9,218 nucleotides of DNA from Burkholderiaceae bacterium (lineage in GTDB: Bacteria; Pseudomonadota; Gammaproteobacteria; Burkholderiales; Burkholderiaceae_F). A program made the translations under genes and the position numbers. Of this stretch, positions 1 to 6,237 are shown piece after piece. Positions within the stretch are counted from its first letter, which is position 1, and each line of letters opens with the position of its first letter. Location of the stretch: the NCBI GenBank assembly GCA_013696665.1, contig JACCYC010000030.1, positions 1-9,218 on the forward strand, given 5' to 3'. The notes under the pieces were generated by a model that saw nothing but the letters and a program-made list of their open reading frames with translations, was not told where the DNA came from and searched no databases.

Positions 1-1032
1 CGGCGCATTACCCAACGCGACTGCGATATTGCGCAGCCATCGCTCGTGTCCAATTCGGCGGATTGCCGATCCCTGGTGGCGTTCGTCGAACTCCGTTTCG
101 TCCCACGCAAAGAGCTCGATCAATGTCGCGGAGTCAAGGTCGTTTCGAACGTCAAAATCCGGCAGCGCCGCTGTCTGTGCAAACTTGTTCCAAGGGCACA
201 CGAGCTGACAATCGTCGCATCCATAAATCCGGTTGCCGATCAGCGGCCGCAGCTCGATGGGGATCGAGCCTCGGTGCTCGATCGTCAGATACGAGATGCA
301 GCGCCGCGCGTCGAGCTGATATGGCGCGGTGATCGCGCGGGTCGGGCAAATGTCGATGCAGCGCGCGCAGCTTCCACAATGGTCGGACGTGGGCGCATCG
401 ACGGGCAGCGGAAGATCGGTGACGATTTCGCCCAGAAAGAACATCGAGCCTGCGTCTTGCGACAGCAACAGCGTGTGTTTGCCACGCCATCCGAGCCCCG
501 CCTTGCGCGCGAGTTCCACTTCGAGCAGAGGTGCGGAGTCGGTTGCGACGCGATAGCCGTAACGTCCCACTTCGAGCTCGATGCGCGAAGCCAGCGTCTG
601 CAAGCGCTGACGCAATATCCTGTGGTAATCGCGGCCGCGAGCGTAGATGGACACAACCGCCGCGTTCGGGATCGCAATCCGATCGAACTCCCGTCGAGCC
701 CAGTCGGCTGCGCTGTCGCGTGGCAGGTAATTCATCCGCGCGGTGATGACGCGCAGTGCGCCGGGTACCAGGCGCGCAGGATCCGCCCGCAAAGCTGCGT
801 GTCGCTGCAAATAGTCCATGTCGCCATGATGTCCACTGGCGAGCCACGCGTCGAGCCTCTCAGCAGCTTGTATGACGTCGACATCAGTGATTCCGATTTG
901 AGAGAAGCCGAGCTGCTTCGCCCACGTTCGAATATCCAGCGCCAAAGAAGCGAGATCGCAGCCGCCGTTACCGTCCTTGGCTGCGCTAGCGTTCCCGTTT
1001 GCCGCAGCGGTCGGCGCGGGTGCAGATTGCAT
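1..1032 (-). CDS. queG: Epoxyqueuosine reductase QueG (3' end cut by window edge)
   Basis: QueG is a cytoplasmic cobalamin- and iron-sulfur-dependent enzyme that reduces epoxyqueuosine to queuosine at position 34 of tRNAs with GUN anticodons. The leftward frame is open from an ATG at 1032 to the window edge, giving 344 residues without a stop. The conserved block TDSAPLLE contains the presumed catalytic Asp165, followed by KAGLGWRGKH (177-186). Two ferredoxin-type cysteine sets follow: C219, C222, C225, C229 (CGSCARCIDICPT), then C245 and C272, C275, C279 (CDDCQLVCPWN). The RRIGHERWLRN segment (325-335) is also typical. Residues 1-25 are an Ala/Asn/Gly-rich extension absent from E. coli QueG; no convincing ribosome site precedes this ATG, so the start is less certain than the identity. 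It lies 28 bases after the membrane-protein gene at 1061-1777 and is probably co-transcribed with it. Only the extreme C-terminus is missing. Confidence 0.96.
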   Translation of the reverse strand, partial: MQSAPAPTAAANGNASAAKDGNGGCDLASLALDIRTWAKQLGFSQIGITDVDVIQAAERLDAWLASGHHGDMDYLQRHAALRADPARLVPGALRVITARMNYLPRDSAADWARREFDRIAIPNAAVVSIYARGRDYHRILRQRLQTLASRIELEVGRYGYRVATDSAPLLEVELARKAGLGWRGKHTLLLSQDAGSMFFLGEIVTDLPLPVDAPTSDHCGSCARCIDICPTRAITAPYQLDARRCISYLTIEHRGSIPIELRPLIGNRIYGCDDCQLVCPWNKFAQTAALPDFDVRNDLDSATLIELFAWDETEFDERHQGSAIRRIGHERWLRNIAVALGNAP

Positions 1033-1060
1033 GGCAGAAAGTGTGACTCGGCCTGGCGAG

Positions 1061-1777
1061 TTAAGTCAGCGGAAGGGCCGCAAACCAGCGCGCGAACTGC
1101 TGCCACGGTGCCCCGGCGGTCAGCTCAAACAGCGCAGGCACCTGCAGCGCCACAAAAGCCGCCAGCATCGCTGGAAATACTGCGCGGCCCACGCGGCTGT
1201 GCCGGTCCAGAACAATCAGCACAACAAGCATCAGGTCCGTGAGTCCGAAAGTAAACCACTGATAGTTCCAGGTGGGCGTCGGATCGATCCAGAACATCAT
1301 GCGAATCACAACCGGATCAATTAACGTAAGCCCGGTGCACACCATAAAGCGAGCATGCAACGCGGCGGTGTGCCGCGTGAATATGCCGAGTGCATAAGAC
1401 ACGCCAAACAGAATGGCCAATGAGATCTGCAGATACAGGATGTAAGTCTGTATCGCATACGCTTCTCCACAGACCCCGCTGATTCGGCTATGCGCAAGCA
1501 GCACGATTGTGACCAGAACAAGCGGGGCCAATCCGTACGACGCTTTGCCGAGCCGGCGATGCAACCCAAGGCGCCGCGTACGAATAGCCAGCGGCTGCGC
1601 AATCAGGAGCAGCATCCACAGTGACGAAGTCATTGCGTGCCCATGCGTGTAAATGCTGGTCGGCGCGGTGGCCGGCGAAAGATAACTGGGCCAGAACGCG
1701 ATCAGCGCAACCAAGAAGAAAACCGCAAAGTAGGGTCCGCTGCGAGAAATATTCAGCGGCGTCTGCATCACGTGCAC
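1061..1777 (-). CDS. Conserved seven-helix membrane protein, function unknown
   Basis: I cannot assign a function. The 238-residue product has about seven hydrophobic segments, near residues 14-33, 47-65, 81-96, 108-132, 141-163, 174-191 and 199-218, so it should sit in the inner membrane. Several histidines lie at or near helix ends: H45 and H47 (motif HGHAM), H73 in LGLHRRLG, H96, H136 and H141. I have an impression that an HGH helix followed by a basic LHRRLG loop recurs in uncharacterised bacterial membrane proteins, but I cannot name the family. Metal or haem binding by the histidines is only a guess. The start at 1777 is GTG, with GAAAG seven bases upstream; an ATG three codons downstream (1768) is an alternative. 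It is upstream of queG in the same direction, 28 bases away, and divergent from tsaE. Hydrophobic periodicity and compact spacing argue that it is a real gene. Confidence 0.85.
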   Translation of the reverse strand: MHVMQTPLNISRSGPYFAVFFLVALIAFWPSYLSPATAPTSIYTHGHAMTSSLWMLLLIAQPLAIRTRRLGLHRRLGKASYGLAPLVLVTIVLLAHSRISGVCGEAYAIQTYILYLQISLAILFGVSYALGIFTRHTAALHARFMVCTGLTLIDPVVIRMMFWIDPTPTWNYQWFTFGLTDLMLVVLIVLDRHSRVGRAVFPAMLAAFVALQVPALFELTAGAPWQQFARWFAALPLT

Positions 1778-1908
1778 GATGAGTCTTTCAAAAAGTATTA
1801 GCGTGAGCGGTAAGTCATATTGCCGTGAATGTGCCGGTCAGCCCCGTGTCTTACGTTAGCGTGTTTCACTATGGCCTTCAAAGTATGGCCAACGCTGGAG
1901 CCGAACCC
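1778..1908. promoter_or_regulatory. Divergent intergenic region between membrane-protein gene and tsaE
   Basis: This stretch must hold the start signals for both the leftward membrane-protein/queG pair and the rightward tsaE/amiC pair. On the minus strand a weak sigma-70-like pair is visible: CTGACC (plus-strand 1836-1841) and TATGAC (1814-1819) with a 16-base spacer, each matching 4 of 6 consensus bases. I see no convincing pair for tsaE. The tsaE frame is open back to a GTG at 1825, so part of this interval is coding if an earlier start is used. No operator palindrome or riboswitch stands out. Confidence 0.3.
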
Positions 1909-2451
1909 GTGAAGCAGCTATTGAAGCTAATAGATCCGCTCGCTACAGATGCGTTGGGCGGCGCGCTGGCGGCGGCGCTGCTTGACAACGTCGATGCGAT
2001 CGGCGCCGCAGGTTTCCAGCTCTATCTGTCGGGCGATCTGGGTGCTGGTAAGACCGCAATAGTGCGCGCCCTACTGCGCGGCATGGGGGTAAGTGGCGCC
2101 GTGAAAAGCCCCACGTTTGCCCTGCTTGAACCTTATACGGTTTCGAGCTTAGACTTTTACCACTTTGATTTTTATAGACTTAAAGGTGCTGCCGAATTCG
2201 ACAGCGCAGGCTTTCGTGATTGGTTCGGGCCCGGGCGCATTTGCGCGGTTGAATGGCCCGAACGCGCGGGTGCGCGTTTAGCAAAAGCAGACATCTCGGT
2301 CGAACTGACTGTGGCCGGTGAAGGGCGTCTGGCGGCACTCCACACTTCAAGTGAACTGGGCGAGCGGTGTTTAAACCACGCGGTTGCGAATCTTCAAATG
2401 CTCGACGACGGTTTATCACTGCCGGCGCCGGCACACTCGTCCTCGCGTTAA
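1909..2451 (+). CDS. tsaE: tRNA t6A37 biosynthesis ATPase TsaE
   Basis: TsaE is the small cytoplasmic ATPase that works with TsaB, TsaC and TsaD to make N6-threonylcarbamoyladenosine at A37 of ANN-decoding tRNAs. From the GTG at 1909 the product has 180 residues. It shows the Walker A motif GDLGAGKT (42-49), KSPTFALLEPY (about 66-76), HFDFYRL (85-91) and VEWPER (114-119), all in family order. The start is a choice: the frame is open from GTG 1825 and has an ATG at 1885, but GTG 1909 has GGAG eight bases upstream and aligns with the start of E. coli TsaE. The last roughly 27 residues go beyond the usual family end and lie entirely inside the 85-base overlap with amiC. Codon use is richer in A/T (TTA, AGA, ATA, CTA) than in neighbouring genes. 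tsaE followed by an AmiB/C-type amidase and mutL-miaA is a familiar proteobacterial order; the nnr gene found before tsaE in E. coli is absent. Confidence 0.94.
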   Translation: MKQLLKLIDPLATDALGGALAAALLDNVDAIGAAGFQLYLSGDLGAGKTAIVRALLRGMGVSGAVKSPTFALLEPYTVSSLDFYHFDFYRLKGAAEFDSAGFRDWFGPGRICAVEWPERAGARLAKADISVELTVAGEGRLAALHTSSELGERCLNHAVANLQMLDDGLSLPAPAHSSSR

Positions 2452-3674
2452 CGCATCACGAAATCGCCGCAGGCGCGACGCTGCTCGCGGTGCGCGTGTG
2501 GCCGGCCGAGGATTACACCCGGGTGACCCTCGAGCACGACGGCCCGCTGGCCTTTACGCACTTTATGGTGCGCGACCCCGCACAGCCTGTGCGCCTCGTT
2601 GTTGATATCGACGGTCTCGATCTGACGTCGACGCTAAAGGAGCTGGTTGGCAAAATCGAAGCGAACGATCCGTACATCGCGCTGGTCCGCGTGGGTCAAA
2701 ACCGGCCAAACGTTGCGCGCCTAGTGATCGAGCTGAAGGAAGACATCAAACCGCAGGTCTTCTCGCTCGCGCCGGTCGCACCGTATCAGCATCGTCTCGT
2801 GCTCGATCTGTATCCGGTCAACCCGCCCGATCCGCTGCTTGCGTTGTTGCGCGAGCAGGCGAGGCCGCGCAACGCGGATCCCGCGCGGTCTGACAATCAA
2901 CCGCCTCCCGCACCGTCACAGCGCGCTCCGGCGAGCCCCACCCCGCGCCGCGATCCCGATGTACAACGAATCATCACAGTGGCACTCGATCCCGGCCATG
3001 GCGGTGAGGACCCGGGCGCCGTCGGTCGCGGCGGAACGTATGAGAAAACCGTGACACTCGAGATTGGTCAACGCCTGCGCGGCCTGATTGCGGCGGACCC
3101 GACAATGAGGGTCGCGATGACGCGCGATGCTGATTACTTCGTACCCCTGCGCACACGCGTGGAAAAGGCTCGCGCAGTTCGCGCGGATTTGCTGGTGTCG
3201 ATCCACGCCGATGCATGGATTCGGCCCGACGCTCGCGGCTCATCGGTGTTTGCGCTGTCCGAGCATGGCGCTTCGAGCAGCGCGGCGGCCTACATGGCAA
3301 AGAAGGAAAACAACGCCGACCTGGTAGGTGGCATCAACCTCGGGTCAAAGGATCGACAACTTCAGCGCATGCTGCTCGACCTCTCGACCACGGCGCAGAT
3401 CAACGACAGTTTGAAGCTGGGCAATGCCGTGCTGCGAGAACTCGAGCGCATCAACCGGTTGCACAAGCCGCGCGTCGAGCAAGCAAGCTTCGCGGTCTTA
3501 AAGGCGCCCGATATCCCGTCAATCCTGATCGAGACTGCCTTTATCAGCAACCCGGAAGAGGAAAAGCGGTTGCGAGACGATGCGTATCAGGACCAGATGG
3601 CACGCGCGATTCTGGCGGGCATCAAACGCTACTTTGCGAAGAACCCGCCGCTCGCCCGCAGTCCACTCACTTGA
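2367..3674 (+). CDS. amiC: Tat-exported N-acetylmuramoyl-L-alanine amidase, AmiC type
   Basis: This periplasmic zinc amidase cuts the bond between N-acetylmuramic acid and L-alanine in septal peptidoglycan, helping daughter cells separate. The 435-residue product begins with a twin-arginine signal (ARRRFITAG at 12-20, then a hydrophobic stretch to about 36). An AMIN domain for septal targeting spans roughly 40-150, a Pro/Arg-rich linker about 165-197, and an Amidase_3 catalytic domain about 202-425. The zinc and catalytic residues are visible: H211 (DPGHGG), E226 (TYEK), H280 (SIHAD) and E389 (IETAFISN). Between about 291 and 345 is the insert that in AmiB/AmiC enzymes holds the autoinhibitory helix released by EnvC or NlpD activators. 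The GTG at 2367 is the only start that keeps the Tat motif, since an in-frame stop lies at 2352. It overlaps tsaE by 85 bases in another frame, so translation is probably coupled. It is convergent with dedA, seven bases away, without a clear terminator. Confidence 0.96.
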   Translation: MFKPRGCESSNARRRFITAGAGTLVLALTHHEIAAGATLLAVRVWPAEDYTRVTLEHDGPLAFTHFMVRDPAQPVRLVVDIDGLDLTSTLKELVGKIEANDPYIALVRVGQNRPNVARLVIELKEDIKPQVFSLAPVAPYQHRLVLDLYPVNPPDPLLALLREQARPRNADPARSDNQPPPAPSQRAPASPTPRRDPDVQRIITVALDPGHGGEDPGAVGRGGTYEKTVTLEIGQRLRGLIAADPTMRVAMTRDADYFVPLRTRVEKARAVRADLLVSIHADAWIRPDARGSSVFALSEHGASSSAAAYMAKKENNADLVGGINLGSKDRQLQRMLLDLSTTAQINDSLKLGNAVLRELERINRLHKPRVEQASFAVLKAPDIPSILIETAFISNPEEEKRLRDDAYQDQMARAILAGIKRYFAKNPPLARSPLT

Positions 3675-3681
3675 TGACGCG

Positions 3682-4347
3682 CTACTTCGAAGTCGTTTTT
3701 CTGCCGCGCAGTAGCCGAATCAATGTCGCCAGCACCAGCGGCCCCACCACCGCTGCGATGCCAGCGATCAGGATGATGCCGAGATTGTCACGAATCAGCG
3801 GCGCGTTACCAAAGAGATAGCCGCCATAGACCAGCGACACGACCCAGAACGCCGCGCCGACGATGTTGAAGAACTGAAACTTGCGGAAATCCATACCGGA
3901 CGCACCCGCTACCAGCGGGGCAAACGATCGCACGATCGGAACGAAACGGGCAATCATCACTGTCTTGCCTCCGTGCCGCTCGAAAAAAACGTGTGTCTTG
4001 CGTAGCGCGCTCTGGTCAATCCAGCCGATGGTGCCGTCATAGATTTTTTTGCCAAGCCATGCTCCGATCAGATAGTTGACCGTGTTGCCGAGCACGGCCG
4101 CGCTTGCCGTAATGACCACCAGCAGATGAACGCTGAGCCCTTTGTCTTGCACAGCGGGCAATGCCGCGACGGCGCCCGCAACAAAGAGTAATGAATCGCC
4201 GGGCAAAAATGCCATGAAAACAAGCCCGGTCTCGGAGAAGAAGATCGCGAAAAGCGTGGCGTAGACCAGCACAACATTGCGCTCGACGATCGCTGCCAGA
4301 AAGCGATCGGTTGCTGAAAACAGGTCGAGCCAGTTGATGCCTTCCAT
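3682..4347 (-). CDS. DedA-family membrane protein (candidate polyprenyl-phosphate translocase)
   Basis: DedA/SNARE-associated (VTT) proteins are inner-membrane proteins; several bacterial members are implicated in returning undecaprenyl phosphate across the membrane and in proton-dependent envelope homeostasis. The 221-residue product matches the usual length of about 220. It keeps the four polar residues known to matter in E. coli YqjA: E39 (FFSETG), D51 (PGDSLL), R134 and R140 (IARFVPIVRSFAP). Other typical blocks are LGNTVNYLIG (86-95), FFERHGGKT (121-129) and VAGASGMDFRKF (146-157). Several hydrophobic segments, including two re-entrant-like ones, are evident. The frame stays open upstream to 4527, but that would run into mutL; the ATG at 4347 gives the family length. 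Its ribosome site is weak. It is divergent from mutL and convergent with amiC. The substrate is inferred from the family, not visible in the sequence. Confidence 0.93.
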   Translation of the reverse strand: MEGINWLDLFSATDRFLAAIVERNVVLVYATLFAIFFSETGLVFMAFLPGDSLLFVAGAVAALPAVQDKGLSVHLLVVITASAAVLGNTVNYLIGAWLGKKIYDGTIGWIDQSALRKTHVFFERHGGKTVMIARFVPIVRSFAPLVAGASGMDFRKFQFFNIVGAAFWVVSLVYGGYLFGNAPLIRDNLGIILIAGIAAVVGPLVLATLIRLLRGRKTTSK

Positions 4348-4435
4348 GGGGTAGCAAGCGCGAGTGTGCGCGGCGGGCGTGCGAGGCAGCGCGGGATCAT
4401 ACGTTAGGAAAATTGTAGTGCGCTGCGTGTCCCAT

Positions 4436-4464
4436 TCGAGAATCGCGCAACTCCTTCCTATAAT
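4436..4464 (+). promoter_or_regulatory. Candidate sigma-70 promoter of mutL
   Basis: A perfect -10 hexamer TATAAT lies at 4459-4464. A -35-like hexamer TCGAGA (4436-4441, 4 of 6 consensus bases) sits exactly 17 bases upstream. Initiation would be expected about seven bases after the -10, at or next to the mutL ATG (4471). The rest of the 123-base divergent region (4348-4470) should also serve dedA: TACAAT on the minus strand (plus-strand 4412-4417) is a possible -10 but has no good -35. Confidence 0.5.
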
Positions 4465-4470
4465 CGCTGC

Positions 4471-6237
4471 ATGGATGCCACGCTTCGTCGCGCGATCCGG
4501 CCTTTGGCCGACGCATTGATCAGCCAAATCGCCGCGGGCGAAGTCGTCGAGCGCCCTGCTTCGGTCGTCAAGGAGCTGCTTGAGAACAGCCTAGACGCCG
4601 GTGCAACGCAGATTGACGTCCGGCTCGACGCGGGAGGCATCAAACGAATCGTCGTGGCCGACAACGGTGCCGGCATTCCGCGCGATGAGTTGATGCTTGC
4701 ATTGGCGCGGCATGCGACCAGCAAAATCGCCAGCCTCGAAGAATTGGAGGGCGTGGAGTCACTCGGATTCCGCGGTGAAGCGCTCGCAGCGATCGCCTCG
4801 GTATCCGGCGTAGCCATCACCTCACGCACCGCTGACAGCCCCAGCGCGTTTTGTGTTCGTGGCGGGCCCCATGAAGGCGCCACCGCGATCGAACCGGCGG
4901 CCGGCCCGGTCGGCACACGCATCGAGGTGTCGGATCTGTTTCACAAGACGCCAGCGCGCCGCAAGTTCCTGCGTAGCGAAGCGACCGAGCTGGCGCATTG
5001 CCTGACACAGGTGGAGCGCGCCGCAGCCGCGCATTCATCGGTGGCATTTACCGTCACGCATCAAGGGCGCACGATGCTCGCGCTGCCGGCACAGGCGCCG
5101 CGCGAGCGGGCATTACGCCTAATGCCCGACGAGTTTTCCGCCGCGCGTCGCGAGGTCGAGCAGGACGCCGGTGCGCTGCGAGTGCATGGCTGGGCGTCGG
5201 CGCCCACCGCAAGTCGCGCGCGCGCTGATGCGCAGTATTTTTTCGTCAACGGCCGCTACGTGCGCGACAAAGTGCTGACGCACGCGGTGCGTGCGGCGTA
5301 CGCAGACGTTTTGCACGGTGCTTCGCAGCCGATGTATTGCCTCTATCTGACGATCGATCCGAAGAGGGTCGACGTCAACGTGCATCCAACCAAGACCGAA
5401 GTCCGATTTCGGGATTCATCGAGCGTTCATCAGTTCGTAATGCACGCGGTGCAAGCCTCGCTGGCCCAACCAGTGCAGCCGTTGCATTGGCAAGAGGCGC
5501 CGCAGGCCTCGGCGCCGACAGCAGAGCATGCATACCGCCTGACGTCCGAGCATCAGACGTCCTTTGGCGTTGCGCAGACGGTCGCGAATTACCTGGCACT
5601 ACTGGCCGAACGCCCTGCTCCATTTAGCGGCGACACCAAGGAGGAATCCGCCGATCTGCCGCTGGGTTTTGCAGTCGCTCAGCTTTCTGGGATCTACATC
5701 CTCGCGCAGAACGAGCGTGGATTGATCATCGTCGATATGCATGCAGCCCACGAGCGCATCGTGTACGAGAAACTGAAGCGCCAGCTCGATCAGCGCCAGA
5801 TTCCGCAGCAGAGATTGCTGATTCCGCAGGTGTTTACGGCGTCGGCGGTCGAAATCGCGACCGCCAGTGAGCACGGCGAACTGCTTGAACAACTCGGGAT
5901 CGATGTCTCGCTCGCGTCGCCCACGCAGATTGCACTGCGAGGAGTGCCGGCGCTGCTGTCGCAGTCTGACGGTGCCGAACTGACGCGTGATGTGCTGCGT
6001 GATGTACGCGACTATGGCGGTACGCGCGTACTGACCGAACACCGCAACGAATTGCTGTCAACGCTGGCGTGTCACGGCGCGGTGCGTGCGAACCGTCGCC
6101 TGACGATCGAAGAAATGAATGCGTTGCTGCGCGAGATGGAATCAACCGAGCGCGCTGATCAGTGCAACCATGGACGTCCGACGTGGGTTCAACTGGCCAT
6201 CGGCGATCTCGACAAACTCTTTTTGCGCGGCCGATGA
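4471..6237 (+). CDS. mutL: DNA mismatch repair protein MutL (endonuclease type)
   Basis: MutL links mismatch recognition by MutS to strand removal. The 588-residue product has an N-terminal GHKL ATPase (about 15-335): KELLENSLDAG with catalytic E35 and Mg-binding N39, DNGAGI (64-69), RHATSKI (80-86), GFRGEAL (99-105) and the ATP-contacting K308 in VHPTKTEVRF. A variable linker (about 335-390) leads to the C-terminal dimerisation domain. That domain holds the nuclease motifs DMHAAHERIVYE (422-433), ACHGAVRA (533-540), CNHGRP (565-570) and FLR (584-586), plus QRLLIP (447-452), which fits the beta-clamp-binding consensus QxxLxP. This predicts a MutL that nicks DNA itself, as in bacteria without MutH. 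The ATG at 4471 is the first in frame and fits the family N-terminus; there is no Shine-Dalgarno site, and TATAAT ends six bases before it. The stop overlaps the next gene by 4 bases (ATGA). Confidence 0.97.
   Translation: MDATLRRAIRPLADALISQIAAGEVVERPASVVKELLENSLDAGATQIDVRLDAGGIKRIVVADNGAGIPRDELMLALARHATSKIASLEELEGVESLGFRGEALAAIASVSGVAITSRTADSPSAFCVRGGPHEGATAIEPAAGPVGTRIEVSDLFHKTPARRKFLRSEATELAHCLTQVERAAAAHSSVAFTVTHQGRTMLALPAQAPRERALRLMPDEFSAARREVEQDAGALRVHGWASAPTASRARADAQYFFVNGRYVRDKVLTHAVRAAYADVLHGASQPMYCLYLTIDPKRVDVNVHPTKTEVRFRDSSSVHQFVMHAVQASLAQPVQPLHWQEAPQASAPTAEHAYRLTSEHQTSFGVAQTVANYLALLAERPAPFSGDTKEESADLPLGFAVAQLSGIYILAQNERGLIIVDMHAAHERIVYEKLKRQLDQRQIPQQRLLIPQVFTASAVEIATASEHGELLEQLGIDVSLASPTQIALRGVPALLSQSDGAELTRDVLRDVRDYGGTRVLTEHRNELLSTLACHGAVRANRRLTIEEMNALLREMESTERADQCNHGRPTWVQLAIGDLDKLFLRGR

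Noticed and set aside
152..847. Leftward open frame of 231 codons within queG
   Set aside because: It is read in a different frame on the same strand as queG; the product is Arg-rich with no motif, whereas the queG frame is intact through the same bases.
46..1242. Rightward open frame of 398 codons opposite queG
   Set aside because: It is antisense to queG, which has full catalytic and cysteine motifs. The translated product is Arg/Ala/Ser-rich with no domain, and it crosses the queG start into the next gene; it is a GC-driven shadow.
3681..3715. Possible terminator between amiC and dedA (GCTACT/AGTAGC arms, ACTTCGAAGT palindrome, T-run 3696-3700)
   Set aside because: The arms are 6 bases with a 23-base loop, and the palindrome beside the T-run has only about a 3-base stem; it lies inside the dedA coding end. 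It is too weak to call.
3215..3820. Rightward open frame of about 200 codons spanning the amiC end and dedA
   Set aside because: It is out of frame with amiC over its catalytic domain and antisense to dedA; the product is low in structure and Arg/Ala-rich.
4348..4527. Upstream extension of dedA by 60 codons
   Set aside because: It would overlap the mutL start and add sequence unlike any DedA N-terminus; the ATG at 4347 gives the normal length.
6162..6233. Upstream extension of the MFS gene by 24 codons into mutL
   Set aside because: The bases encode the conserved MutL C-terminus (CNHGRP), and the ATG at 6234 gives the usual ATGA overlap.
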